Source: Mucilaginibacter pedocola (GTDB taxonomy: Bacteria; Bacteroidota; Bacteroidia; Sphingobacteriales; Sphingobacteriaceae). Taken from it: 64,000 nucleotides of DNA. The notes under the pieces were generated by a model that worked only from the letters and a program-made list of their open reading frames with translations, was not told the DNA's origin and searched no databases. Positions within the stretch are counted from its first letter, which is position 1; each line of letters begins with the position of its first letter. The DNA lies in contig NZ_MBTF01000002.1 in the NCBI RefSeq assembly GCF_002013915.1, positions 62,001-126,000 of the forward strand. The letters are read 5' to 3'. A program made the position numbers and the translations under genes. Below are positions 17,527-26,437 of this stretch, piece after piece.

Positions 17527-19064
17527 CAGCCGGCCCACCCTTCCCTGTCGAGGCTGCGGAAGTGGATGGCTTCGGCCAGGTGCTCCAGTAATATTTCTTC
17601 ACTACCGGCAAGGTCGGCAATAGTGCGCGACACTTTTAGGATGCGGTCGTAAGCACGTGCCGAAAGCCCTAATTTCTCCATGGCTTTTTTGAGCAGCGTT
17701 TGACCTGCCTGGTTTATCTTGCAAATATCGCGCACCATTTGCGGGCTCATTTGTGCATTGGCGTGCAAGTCGGGTTTGTTGCCGAAGCGCTCTATTTGCC
17801 GCTCTCGGGCTTTTATTACGCGTTCGCGGATGGGTTCGCTTTTTTCGGCAAGCCGGTCTGATGATAGTTCGGTAAAATTCACCGGGGTAACCTCCACATG
17901 CAGGTCTATCCTGTCGAGCAGCGGGCCCGATATTTTGCTCAAATATTTTTGTACCGTACCCGGCGGGCAAATACATTCTTTCTCCGGGTGATTGTAGTAA
18001 CCGCAGGGGCAGGGGTTCATGCTGGCTATCAACATAAAACTGCTGGGGTAATCAACCGTAAACTTGGCGCGCGATATGGTAACACGGCGTTCTTCCAGCG
18101 GCTGCCGCATTACTTCGAGCGCGGTTCGTTTAAACTCGGGCAGCTCATCTAAAAACAAAACCCCGTTGTGTGCCAGCGATATTTCGCCGGGTTGCGGATT
18201 GCTTCCGCCTCCGACCAAGGCCACGTCCGAAATAGTATGATGGGGCGAGCGGAAGGGCCGGGTAGTAACCAATGCATCTGCGGTGGATAGCTTGCCGGCT
18301 ACCGAATGTATCTTGGTTGTCTCTAACGATTCGTGTAGGGTTAGTGGCGGTAATATAGATGGCAGCCTGCGTGCCAGCATGGTTTTGCCGGCACCGGGAG
18401 GACCTATCAGTATTACATTATGTCCGCCTGCTGCGGCTATTTCCAGTGCACGTTTGATATTTTCCTGCCCGCGCACATCGCTAAAATCATTGTCGTAATT
18501 GGTAAGGCTGTCGAAGAACTCCTCGCGCGTGTTTACAATTTCGCGCTCGAGTGCTGCGGTTTTATTAAAAAAGTCAGCTACCTGTTTGATGTTCTCTACG
18601 CCATAAACCTCCAAATCATTAACAATAGCAGCTTCGCGGGCGTTCTGTTTAGGAAGAATAAAGCCTTTATATTTTTCTTTTCGCGCCTGTATGGCAATGG
18701 GAAGAGCGCCTTTAATGGGCTGCAGGCTACCGTCGAGCGAAAGCTCGCCCATAATAAGGTATTTATCCAGTTCGGCGGCATCGATTTGACTTGATGCTGC
18801 TAAAACGCCAACGGCTATGGTAAGGTCGTAGGCCGAGCCCTCCTTTTTGATATCGGCAGGAGCCATATTCACCACAACTTGTTGGCGGGGCATGCGGTAA
18901 CCGCAATTTCGGAGGGCAGAATCTATACGGAAATAGGCTTCTTTAATAGCCACATCGGGCAGGCCAACAACAAAAAATTTTGTGCCTGCTGCAATATTCA
19001 CTTCAACCGTTATGGTAATGGCCTGTATGCCGTAAACCGCGCTCCCAAAAGTTTTAACTAACAC
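17526..19064 (-). CDS. comM: YifB/ComM family AAA ATPase (Mg chelatase-like)
   Basis: The 512-residue protein matches ComM/YifB: an N-terminal Lon-like domain ([20 protein letters not shown]), a Walker [16 protein letters not shown] near residue 222, the SIAH-like [17 protein letters not shown] segment, Walker B ease FLDELPEF, the [10 protein letters not shown] cysteine segment and the C-terminal [16 protein letters not shown]. ComM is a hexameric helicase that promotes branch migration during natural transformation in species such as Vibrio cholerae; its role in Bacteroidota is less known. Length is normal. The downstream acyltransferase starts at its stop codon. The gene symbol is given by family. 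Confidence 0.9.
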   Translation of the reverse strand: MLVKTFGSAVYGIQAITITVEVNIAAGTKFFVVGLPDVAIKEAYFRIDSALRNCGYRMPRQQVVVNMAPADIKKEGSAYDLTIAVGVLAASSQIDAAELDKYLIMGELSLDGSLQPIKGALPIAIQARKEKYKGFILPKQNAREAAIVNDLEVYGVENIKQVADFFNKTAALEREIVNTREEFFDSLTNYDNDFSDVRGQENIKRALEIAAAGGHNVILIGPPGAGKTMLARRLPSILPPLTLHESLETTKIHSVAGKLSTADALVTTRPFRSPHHTISDVALVGGGSNPQPGEISLAHNGVLFLDELPEFKRTALEVMRQPLEERRVTISRAKFTVDYPSSFMLIASMNPCPCGYYNHPEKECICPPGTVQKYLSKISGPLLDRIDLHVEVTPVNFTELSSDRLAEKSEPIRERVIKARERQIERFGNKPDLHANAQMSPQMVRDICKINQAGQTLLKKAMEKLGLSARAYDRILKVSRTIADLAGSEEILLEHLAEAIHFRSLDREGWAG

Positions 19065-19179
19065 TATCAGATAAGGTATTTATAGCGAAAGATAGAGAAA
19101 AGTTTTGGAACAAGAACGCAAACGTGTGCACCGGAGATAATCGGCAATATTTTACGTATCGAAAACAAACATTCAACTA

Positions 19180-19206
19180 TTGCGAACTGCCATTAGTTTA
19201 CTTTTA
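19180..19206 (+). promoter_or_regulatory. Possible Bacteroidota-type promoter for the HPP gene
   Basis: A TTG at 19180-19182 and TACTTTTA at 19199-19206 resemble the TTTG / TAnnTTTG elements of the Bacteroidota primary sigma factor, with close to the expected spacing. The putative start codon lies only 6 bases beyond, so the mRNA would be nearly leaderless or translation may start further in. Confidence 0.35.
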
Positions 19207-19211
19207 CACCC

Positions 19212-19811
19212 GTGATAAAAAAGCATCTCACTCGTGGCTACCGCATAAGTAAGTATGTGGTTTATAAAGAAACCCTTGTAAATACAACAGAAAAATTCTG
19301 GTCATTTTTAGGCTCAGTTATCGGCATTGGGCTTATCGCTTTCATACAAGATAAGTTACTGACAACGAACGATAATGTTTTTCTTATCGGATCATTCGGT
19401 GCCAGTTGTGTACTCGTCTACGGGATAATTGAAAGCCCGTTGGCGCAACCGCGTAATTTGGTAGGAGGGCACGTTGTCAGCGCGATAATTGGCGTAACGG
19501 TATTTAAACTATGCCCCGATGTGATCTGGCTAACGGCGCCGTTAGCCGTTTCGCTTTCCATTATAGGCATGCAATACACCAAAACGCTGCACCCGCCCGG
19601 CGGCGCAACCGCGCTAATTGCAGTTAGCGGCTCGGCAAAAATAAAAGCCCTCGGGTATTTTTATGTTCTGTACCCAGTGTTGGCAGGTGTAACTATTTTA
19701 TTGATTGTGGCGCTGGTGTTTAATAATCTTACCTCAAAAAGAAGTTATCCGGCAGGGGGGAGGCTGCTACGGTTATTGAAGCGGCGTGCAGGCTTTAAAA
19801 GAGCACGGTAG
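19212..19811 (+). CDS. HPP family integral membrane protein
   Basis: The 199-residue protein has four to five membrane segments and the LHPPGGATAL motif (near residue 130) that names the HPP family; FGASCVLVYG and PLAQPRNLVGGHVVSA are also family-typical. Plastid and cyanobacterial HPP members have been linked to nitrite transport, but I know of no function established for this group. The start is a GTG at 19212; a start a few codons downstream is possible. It stands alone, diverging from comM and followed 81 bp later by the methyltransferase. Confidence 0.85.
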   Translation: MIKKHLTRGYRISKYVVYKETLVNTTEKFWSFLGSVIGIGLIAFIQDKLLTTNDNVFLIGSFGASCVLVYGIIESPLAQPRNLVGGHVVSAIIGVTVFKLCPDVIWLTAPLAVSLSIIGMQYTKTLHPPGGATALIAVSGSAKIKALGYFYVLYPVLAGVTILLIVALVFNNLTSKRSYPAGGRLLRLLKRRAGFKRAR

Positions 19812-19892
19812 AGGCGGTCGATCAATGGCGAATCGACATAGCTATTCCTGCTTTCCCCTAAATTGCCTATCTTTCCGCTAAAAAACTGATAG

Positions 19893-20651
19893 ATGCTTGA
19901 GCAGGTAAAACAGCAGCAGAACGCTTACGAAGAAATTTACGCGCCCGAACAGCGTTCGGAGTTCGATTTTCATATCACAACCGATCCGCTTACCCGTTAC
20001 CTGCGCGACCGCCGATTGCTTAAAGCTCTTGAAGTATTGGAACAAAGCAACCCCAACATACGCGAGTGGAGCGTACTGCTTACTTGCGGCGGCGTTGGCG
20101 GCGAGGGTTTATTCTTCAAAAAGAATGGTTTTAATAACGTTACGGTAAGCGATATTTCTGAAAATTCGCTGAAGATATGTAACGAATTTGACCCGGCCAT
20201 TAAAACCATTATGCTGAATGGCGAAAGCCTTGATGTACCCGATGCATCGTACGATCTGGTGGTGGTTCAGGATGGGCTGCACCATTTGCCCCGCCCGGTT
20301 TCAGGTTTTACTGAGATGCTGCGCGTGGCCAAAAAAGCGGTTATTGTGATAGAACCATACGATAGCCTTATTGGCAACCTGATGGGTACCGAATGGGAAG
20401 TACAGGGCGATGCCACCAATTACGTTTTCCGTTGGGACAAAAACAGTTTTACCCAGGCCGTTAAAAGCTACCTGCTAAAAAACTACAAACAAATAAAAGT
20501 GCTTCGCTTTTGGGACCATGGGCTCATGGTATCTAAACTGGCGGGCAAGCTGCCTCAGGGCATGCAACGCTCTGCCGCTAAAGTTATCTACGGCTTATTT
20601 TCTCCCTTTAACTGGGTAGGTAATATGTTTGTGGGGATACTGGTAAAATAA
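19893..20651 (+). CDS. Class I SAM-dependent methyltransferase
   Basis: The 252-residue protein carries a Rossmann-type methyltransferase core: LLTCGGVGGEGLFFKKNGF (SAM motif I, here with an unusual CGGVGGEG in place of the common GxGxG), VTVSDIS (acidic residue at the end of beta-2), SYDLVVVQDGLHHLPRP (motif near beta-4) and a later IVIEPYDSLIGNLMG. It resembles Methyltransf_11 enzymes. Substrate unknown. The C-terminal part (after about residue 200) is not part of the core fold and ends in a hydrophobic stretch. It is convergent with the acyltransferase gene, with a single base between their stops. Confidence 0.8.
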   Translation: MLEQVKQQQNAYEEIYAPEQRSEFDFHITTDPLTRYLRDRRLLKALEVLEQSNPNIREWSVLLTCGGVGGEGLFFKKNGFNNVTVSDISENSLKICNEFDPAIKTIMLNGESLDVPDASYDLVVVQDGLHHLPRPVSGFTEMLRVAKKAVIVIEPYDSLIGNLMGTEWEVQGDATNYVFRWDKNSFTQAVKSYLLKNYKQIKVLRFWDHGLMVSKLAGKLPQGMQRSAAKVIYGLFSPFNWVGNMFVGILVK

Positions 20652-20652
20652 A

Positions 20653-21681
20653 TTATCCTACCGCGTGGATGGTTTTCTGTTTGCGCTTGATGAAAGGCTT
20701 CTCAATAAACAACCACGAAAGCGTTGCCATAACAACCGTGCCGCCAATAAGGTACATCAAATTAAAGTAGGGTACCAGCTTCAATTCCACGACTACGGTG
20801 ATGATCATGCCGTGGTAAATATACATTCCGTACGATATATCGTTTTTCTTCAACAGCTTATCTGCAAATGTGGGTAGGGTATACGCCATAGATAATAGCG
20901 TAAAAGCCAGGAACAGGTATTGTATCACTGTAAAATACGCGGCATCTATCCTGTCGAAAAAGAACATACTGAATGCCACGTAGGGTACTATCCAGTACAA
21001 CGCCTTCCCGTAAATAAATTTGGAGGAATAGATGCGGCGCCGCTGAAATATTACGCCTGTAAGAAACAGGTAAAAATGCGGAATGAAGGTATAGCGTAGC
21101 AGCTTGGTTATCTTCTCGTTAAAGTGGCTTAGGTTATACACCAAAGCCAACCCCACAAAAATCACAAACAAGGCCATGAACCAACCGTTCAACTTACCCT
21201 TAGGCGCCAGCAAAAAGCAGATGGGCAGCATAATATAGAACTGCAGTTCGATGGGGATGGTCCATAAACTGCCGTTGTAGGAGCCGAAGCCATAATCGGC
21301 CAGAAAGCCAGGCGTATAAATAAAGCCAAGCAGTTGCGTGGGCAGCCAGGCCAAAGTTTGTTTATTGATGAAGTTTACACCCGTTATAGTAAAAACAATA
21401 AGCGTTAAAATAATACAGGCCCAAAGCCCCGGATAAATACGCAGAGCGCGGTTGCGGATGTAGTTTTTGAGGTTACTATTCCGCTCGTACGATGCCGAAA
21501 TAAGGTAGCCGCTTATCACAAAAAACACCGGAACACCCGGGAACAGGTAAAGTATTTTAGTAGCGGTGTGGCTGATGGGTATTTGGAGGTGCTGATAAAA
21601 ATGGTCGAATATTACTTCGGTTGCTGCCAACAGCCGCAGCAGGTCGAAATTGTTTATCTTAAATTCTTTAGGCCGCTCCAT
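20653..21681 (-). CDS. Acyltransferase 3 family membrane protein
   Basis: The protein has 342 residues and about ten hydrophobic helices. The opening NNFDLLRLLAATEVIFDHFYQHL carries the family His and Arg, with FPGVPVFFVISGYLISASYERN following and IRNRALRIYPGLW as the conserved cytosolic loop. It belongs to the same broad family as 16492-17526 but differs in sequence, so the two are not a recent duplication. The likely role is O-acylation of a surface glycan or lipid. It has no glycosyltransferase neighbours to name the substrate. Confidence 0.87.
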   Translation of the reverse strand: MERPKEFKINNFDLLRLLAATEVIFDHFYQHLQIPISHTATKILYLFPGVPVFFVISGYLISASYERNSNLKNYIRNRALRIYPGLWACIILTLIVFTITGVNFINKQTLAWLPTQLLGFIYTPGFLADYGFGSYNGSLWTIPIELQFYIMLPICFLLAPKGKLNGWFMALFVIFVGLALVYNLSHFNEKITKLLRYTFIPHFYLFLTGVIFQRRRIYSSKFIYGKALYWIVPYVAFSMFFFDRIDAAYFTVIQYLFLAFTLLSMAYTLPTFADKLLKKNDISYGMYIYHGMIITVVVELKLVPYFNLMYLIGGTVVMATLSWLFIEKPFIKRKQKTIHAVG

Positions 21682-21780
21682 ATTACAACCGCAAGATATG
21701 GATTATTAAACAAGGGCAATTATTGGTATTAACGAATTTCTGCAATTAGCTTTTGGTTAAGTGTTGGGTTTACAATTAAC

Positions 21781-21812
21781 CACCCCGAAATTTATTTCTG
21801 AAAACCGGGGTG
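21781..21812. other. Small hairpin upstream of the cupin gene
   Basis: CACCCCG (21781-21787) and CGGGGTG (21806-21812) pair with an 18-base A/T-rich loop. It lies in the 189-bp space between two divergent genes, about 60 bp before the cupin ATG, and would sit in its 5' leader. There is no T run on the plus strand, so a terminator is unlikely. Function unknown. Confidence 0.35.
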
Positions 21813-21870
21813 TAGTTGTAACACTATGTTGTGTTGGCCCGTCATATCCCTACCCAAACACACAATTACC

Positions 21871-22305
21871 ATGAAAACGAACATTTGGCCGGGCAATAGC
21901 TGCGAAGCCGAAAACATAGCTTTATTGGGTATAAACAACAACATTATACTCTCCACCGAACGTAACGGCGGCAAACTCACCATATTGGAGCAGGTAGTAA
22001 ACATTGGCTCAGCATCGCCCTTGCTTACCTGCGCACGCGAAGAAAAAGTTATTTACATAGCCGAAGGAAATTTTGTGCTATCGGCAGATGGGCAGCAGTA
22101 CCATGCCGGCAAAGGCGCAAGTATGTTGGTACCCAAAGGCGTGGTACATCACTTTAAAAATATAGGTACCAGTATTGGGAAGCTGCTGATCACCCTAACG
22201 CCCGGCCGCCGCGACGCCTTGTTGAAAGGCATAGATAGCTCCGTAAAGGTTTACGGCGAAAATATAGAGGCAATAAAAAACGCCGCAATTACTTGCAGCG
22301 TTTAA
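21871..22305 (+). CDS. Cupin-domain protein
   Basis: The protein has 144 residues from the ATG at 21871 (MKTNIWPGNS). The middle holds a single cupin barrel: IYIAEGNFVLSADGQQYHAGKGASMLVPKGVVHHFKNIG, in which the glycine turn, the PKG turn and VHHF correspond to the second cupin motif. The usual first-motif metal ligands (HxH...E) are replaced by residues around REEKVIYIAEG, so metal binding may be incomplete. Function cannot be assigned. The gene is monocistronic and convergent with 22331-22711. Confidence 0.75.
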   Translation: MKTNIWPGNSCEAENIALLGINNNIILSTERNGGKLTILEQVVNIGSASPLLTCAREEKVIYIAEGNFVLSADGQQYHAGKGASMLVPKGVVHHFKNIGTSIGKLLITLTPGRRDALLKGIDSSVKVYGENIEAIKNAAITCSV

Positions 22306-22330
22306 GTATTAAATTTATAACTGATCTTGC

Positions 22331-22711
22331 TTATATAAAGCTAAGCCCGCAAGCAATAAGCACGTTGCCCAATAAAGCAGCCGAGCAAATATTAACATTG
22401 CGGCGGGTAGCAACACGCGCCATCTGCATATTAACTTTATTGAACCATTTGTTGTTGAGCAATATAAAGTGGTTTGCTATTAAAAACATAATAGCGCCGG
22501 CCACAATTGCTACGCAGGCACCCAAGCCAAGGGTTACCAAATGCCCTTTAATAAGCAGCTTGGTTATCAGCATGGCATTGGTAAGCAACACTACCAGCAA
22601 GAAGCTTACGTTAAACATCGATTTAAACTCGGGTAAACTCTTACCCTGGCCGAAGTTTTTGAAGTTCCACCTGTAAAACGATACATAAATGGATTGATAG
22701 GCTTTTTGCAT
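22331..22711 (-). CDS. Hypothetical membrane protein, 126 residues
   Basis: Unrecognised family. Three hydrophobic helices are visible (VSFLLVVLLTNAMLITKLL, LGLGACVAIVAGAIMFLIAN, ICSAALLGNVLIACGLSF). The N-terminus is aromatic and basic (MQKAYQSIYVSFYRWNFKNF). The short C-terminal tail ends right after the last helix. It reads in a single good frame with a normal start and is convergent with the cupin gene (26-bp gap). No function is claimed. Confidence 0.6.
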   Translation of the reverse strand: MQKAYQSIYVSFYRWNFKNFGQGKSLPEFKSMFNVSFLLVVLLTNAMLITKLLIKGHLVTLGLGACVAIVAGAIMFLIANHFILLNNKWFNKVNMQMARVATRRNVNICSAALLGNVLIACGLSFI

Positions 22712-22876
22712 GGCGTATAGTGTTTATAGTTAACAAATTGGTATGCCTGTTAGACTATACCGTTCTTAATTAGTTTAACGTACTACTGTTTGTTTTGTTA
22801 CGCAATGTAAAATTTAATTTTGAAAATGCAAAATATTGCGAATTATATTTTATCGACTGTTAGCGTGGCATTTTAT

Positions 22877-22994
22877 TTAAGCGCAAAGGTCGCAAAGAAA
22901 AAACGCAAAGAGCACAAAGCCTTTTAATGGTGTTACAGGCTTTGTGCTCTTTGCGCTAATCATTTTGCAAATTCTCTGCGTCCTTTGCGGTTAA
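22877..22994. repeat. Composite inverted repeat (GCAAAGG-type) after the DPP4 gene
   Basis: A perfect 18-bp inverted repeat, CGCAAAGAGCACAAAGCC (22904-22921) and GGCTTTGTGCTCTTTGCG (22938-22955), is nested in an imperfect outer pair (22877-22898 with 22973-22994, TTAAGCGCAAAGG... against ...CCTTTGCGGTTAA). The element ends 10 bp beyond the DPP4 stop codon. Its wording (CGCAAAGG...GCAAAGAG) is like a dispersed repeat I know from several bacterial phyla. It could also act as a 3' processing or terminator hairpin. Confidence 0.7.
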
Positions 22995-23003
22995 TTGGTC
23001 GCG

Positions 23004-25160
23004 CTACTTACTTGCCAACTCCGACGGTACCGGTTTCTCCAACAAATACTGATAGATGAACCGGTTCGTTTCCATTTGTTGATGCTCCGCTTTTGCTTTA
23101 TCGCGGAAGCCGTGGCGTTGGCCGGGGTACAGCATAAACTCGAAATGCTTGCCTTCGTCCATCAGTTTACTTATTAGCTGAATGCTGTTTTGTGCGTGAA
23201 CGTTATCATCCATAGTACCGTGTACTATGCGGAGTACGCCCTTAAGTTTGTTAGTATGTGTTAGTACCGAACTGCTTTTGTAGCCTTCCGGGTTGTTTTT
23301 TGGCGTACCCATGTACCGCTCGGTGTAATGGCTATCGTAAAGGCTCCAGTCCATTACGCCAAAGTTGGCAATACCGTGGGTGAAGTAATCAGCACCATAA
23401 GTTAAGGCATAAGCAGTTACGTAACCGCCGTAGCTACCGCCGGTGATGCATATTTTGCTGCCATCTACATAGCTTTGTTGTTTCAGGTATTTTACCATTT
23501 CAATGTAGTCGTTCATTTCCCACTTGCCCAGGTCTTTATACATATAATTCTGGCCGACCTTTCCGAAGTGGCCCGATGCACGGTGATCCATGGCAACTTG
23601 TATCATGCCTTCTTTTGCCCACCACTGCGCCATGCCGCTAAAGCGCCAGGTATCCATTACGGTGCCCGCGTTAGGCCCGCCGTAAATGCTGATCATTACA
23701 GGGTATTTTTTGTTGGGGTCGTAATTTAATGGCAGCATAACGGTCATCGGCAGATCAAAACCGTCGGCCGTTTTCACGCGGATAAGTTTTGTAGTTGCCA
23801 ACTCGTAATCGGCATACTCGGCACCTTTACTATCGGCTACCTCTTTTACCAGTTTGCCTTTGTTATTAAATACCGCAATTTTTGTTGGGGTTGATACATT
23901 GGAATAAGTATCTGTAAAATAAGTTCCCTTCGGCGACATTGACACCGAGTGGTTATACTCGCCTGCCGTTAACCGGGTTAAACCCTTGCCGTTAAAGTTG
24001 GTTTTGTAAAGGTCAACACGTGCGCTGTTCTCTTTGCGGGCGGTAAAGTATACCTGTTTGTTCTTCTCGTCGATGTACTGGATGCCGGTTACCGTGAAGT
24101 TGCCGTTAGTCAACTGCGATTTTAGCTTGCCATCCATTCCGTACCAGTAAATATGCATCCAGCCGCTTTTATCGCTCATCACAATAAAGCCCTGGTTGCC
24201 TTTCAGGAAATCAACATCCTTAAACCAGCTTATCCAGGTTTTTTGCTTTTCGTCGTAAATCTCTTTTTTTGAACCGGTTGCCGGTGTAACCGCATAAAGC
24301 TTCAGGTTATTCTGATCGCGGTTCATCCATTGCATCCAAAGCTCGGTACCATCCGGCGACCATATAGGCGTGCCTAAGTAAGTATCGTCGTTCTCGTTAA
24401 AATCGGCCCATGTAATTTTATTGCCCGGCACATTGTAAAATGCAAGCTTTACTTTCGGGTTGGCATCGCCGGGCTGCGGGTAGCGGGTTAACTCGGTAAA
24501 ACCGTGTTGCCCTTCGGAGTTATATAGCGGGAACATAGGAACCTTGGTATCGTCGAAGTGCATCCAGGCTAACGTTTTGCTATCCGGCGACCACCAAAAG
24601 GCTTTATAGCGCGACCCGCGGCCTAATATCTCCTCGTAATAAACCCACGACGCATAACCGTTGTAAATAACATCGGTACCATCGTTTGTTATTTGTGAAG
24701 TTTTACCGCTGGCAATATCCAATATGTACAGGTTACCCCCAAAGGTGAAAGCTACTTTGCTGTTATCGGGCGACAGGGTGGGATTTTGCTCCTCGTCGGA
24801 TGTTTTGGTGAGACGGGTTTCGGTACCGTCGGCTTTTTTCAGGTAAATATCTTTATCCTTAACGCTCACGCTCCAGTCTTTGGCGGGTGGGGTGTAAGGT
24901 GTTTCGTTACCGGTGAGCACATCTACCTGTTTGCTTCCGCCTTCGTTGCTGCCGCCGCCTCGCCTGCCGCCCGTGGCTGCTTTTATGTAATGGCTATCGT
25001 CGGCCCAGCCTGATATAGTGGGCAATGGGGTAATAATTTTGTTAGGCTCGTTCTTGAGCATTTGCCCAGTAGTGAGCTGCTTTTTTTGCGCCTGGGCAGA
25101 AAATGCCGAAACGGCCAGCGCAACCATAAGCGCGCGGCTAAAGGGGGTAGGTACGGTCAT
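23004..25160 (-). CDS. Dipeptidyl peptidase IV family serine peptidase (S9)
   Basis: The 718-residue exported protein starts at the ATG at 25160 with a signal peptide (VPTPFSRALMVALAVSAFSAQA). Residues about 30-470 form a DPP IV beta-propeller region (SPDNSKVAFTF, WWSPDSKTLAWMHFD), and the C-terminal third is an alpha/beta hydrolase. The catalytic Ser is in ITGGSYGGY near residue 576, Asp in HGTMDDNVH near 651 and His in GQRHGF near 683. SWVYYEEILGRGSRYKAFWW includes the YEE double-Glu motif that binds the substrate amino terminus in DPP IV, so X-Pro dipeptidyl release is likely. The location is periplasmic or surface. DoxX and a dioxygenase-like gene lie upstream on the same strand. Confidence 0.9.
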   Translation of the reverse strand: MTVPTPFSRALMVALAVSAFSAQAQKKQLTTGQMLKNEPNKIITPLPTISGWADDSHYIKAATGGRRGGGSNEGGSKQVDVLTGNETPYTPPAKDWSVSVKDKDIYLKKADGTETRLTKTSDEEQNPTLSPDNSKVAFTFGGNLYILDIASGKTSQITNDGTDVIYNGYASWVYYEEILGRGSRYKAFWWSPDSKTLAWMHFDDTKVPMFPLYNSEGQHGFTELTRYPQPGDANPKVKLAFYNVPGNKITWADFNENDDTYLGTPIWSPDGTELWMQWMNRDQNNLKLYAVTPATGSKKEIYDEKQKTWISWFKDVDFLKGNQGFIVMSDKSGWMHIYWYGMDGKLKSQLTNGNFTVTGIQYIDEKNKQVYFTARKENSARVDLYKTNFNGKGLTRLTAGEYNHSVSMSPKGTYFTDTYSNVSTPTKIAVFNNKGKLVKEVADSKGAEYADYELATTKLIRVKTADGFDLPMTVMLPLNYDPNKKYPVMISIYGGPNAGTVMDTWRFSGMAQWWAKEGMIQVAMDHRASGHFGKVGQNYMYKDLGKWEMNDYIEMVKYLKQQSYVDGSKICITGGSYGGYVTAYALTYGADYFTHGIANFGVMDWSLYDSHYTERYMGTPKNNPEGYKSSSVLTHTNKLKGVLRIVHGTMDDNVHAQNSIQLISKLMDEGKHFEFMLYPGQRHGFRDKAKAEHQQMETNRFIYQYLLEKPVPSELASK

Positions 25161-25231
25161 AAGATCAGTAAAAAGTTTAACCGCTAATTTTGTAAAATTC
25201 GGACACAATATGGTAATGTGTAGTAGGAATT

Positions 25232-25654
25232 TTACAAGCGCGGCCCTTTAATATGCTGATTTACAACATCAGCCGGCGTATACCGCCCGCCCCCGGCTAT
25301 AAGCAAAGCCAGCAAAGCGCTGCCAAGTTCTGTTATCTCTACAATACCCTCCAAACCATAACCTTTGCCCAGGTTACTTAAAGCAGCAACCAACATTGTT
25401 ATAAACATTAATGCAGCCGCTGGCCGCACGGCAATTCCTGCTATCAACAACATTCCACCAAAAAACTCGGCAACCATGGCCATAAACCCCCAAAATGTTG
25501 GTAGAAAGTTTATCCCAAGGTATTGCATGTTCTGCCCAAGGCGGTGCCACCCATCCGGGCCGCCTTGTAATTTAGGCCAGCCATGTAAAATAAACATACT
25601 TCCAATGCCTATGCGAAGTATCAGCAATGCTATATTACCATTCCGTTCGTTCAT
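25232..25654 (-). CDS. DoxX family membrane protein
   Basis: The 140-residue protein has four hydrophobic segments and the DoxX pattern: LLILRIGIGSMFILHGWPKL at the start, FFGGMLLIAGIAVRPAAALMFITML in the middle. DoxX proteins are inner-membrane proteins whose members include a thiosulfate:quinone oxidoreductase subunit; most, including this one, have no assigned role. It starts one base after the stop of the dioxygenase-like gene, so the two are surely one transcript. Confidence 0.88.
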   Translation of the reverse strand: MNERNGNIALLILRIGIGSMFILHGWPKLQGGPDGWHRLGQNMQYLGINFLPTFWGFMAMVAEFFGGMLLIAGIAVRPAAALMFITMLVAALSNLGKGYGLEGIVEITELGSALLALLIAGGGRYTPADVVNQHIKGPRL

Positions 25655-25655
25655 G

Positions 25656-26294
25656 CTATCTGTAATATGGGACGTTTAAACCGAGGATGATATCGCGCTT
25701 GCAAACCAATATGCCCGATGCATTTTTGCTTAACTTTATAATTCCCGAACCTCCTCGGTTCTCAGTTTTACTTCTAAGGCTATCAGTAAGTAATGGGTCG
25801 TTATCGAACTGGAACTCGTCTATATAATATTCATTTATTCCGGGCTCTTTTATCACCGGGTGAATGTGAGCCGGGTTATTACGTTCGGGGTAGGGTGCGG
25901 GCATGGTGGTGTAAAAAGTATACTTGCCATCGCAACCGGTTTTCAGCCAACCGCGCAAGTGCCCGTGGCGTTTACCGTTTACCTGCCCGGGCGATGCACT
26001 GTAATATCCTTTGCTATCGGTATGGTAGATATACAAAATAACGTTGGCCGCAACGGTATGCCCGTCCTTGCGGTACACGGTGCCTTCTACTATCAGCTTT
26101 TTCCCACCTGCGGTCCAGCCTGGTAGGTAAGCTTTGTTGGATAAGTTTGAGGGCATGCCCTCGTAAATTAAATTGCAGCCATCGCAGCCGCCGCCAACCT
26201 CGGGCGAAGGTGCCAGCGATGATACTTTTTTTGCCGACGCGGCCAGCCCCGCCAGGCCAAGCATCAACGAGGTAATAAATTTTTGCCTGTTCAT
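25656..26294 (-). CDS. Intradiol ring-cleavage dioxygenase-like protein, exported
   Basis: The 212-residue protein has an N-terminal export signal (MNRQKFITSLMLGLAGLAASA) and a beta-sandwich of the intradiol dioxygenase fold (LIVEGTVYRKDGHTVAANVILYIYHTDSKGYYS). The expected Fe(III) ligands are present: a Tyr at 97 or 98, Y135 in APYP, and H143/H145 in AHIHPVI. Well-studied members open catechols, but exported Bacteroidota proteins of this type have no proven substrate. A GCDGC motif near residue 38 just after the signal region is unusual and could form a disulfide. It is cotranscribed with doxX. Confidence 0.83.
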   Translation of the reverse strand: MNRQKFITSLMLGLAGLAASAKKVSSLAPSPEVGGGCDGCNLIYEGMPSNLSNKAYLPGWTAGGKKLIVEGTVYRKDGHTVAANVILYIYHTDSKGYYSASPGQVNGKRHGHLRGWLKTGCDGKYTFYTTMPAPYPERNNPAHIHPVIKEPGINEYYIDEFQFDNDPLLTDSLRSKTENRGGSGIIKLSKNASGILVCKRDIILGLNVPYYR

Positions 26295-26437
26295 GGTTTT
26301 TAAATTTGATGCTGCAAGGTGGGCGGTTTATGCGTCAATTTTTTGTTTTGTAGACCAACGCTAACAATAGTAGGCCAATAACAATACACCCCGATAGTGG
26401 TTACCCGGCAATAGTTATACTTTTACATCAACAACTT

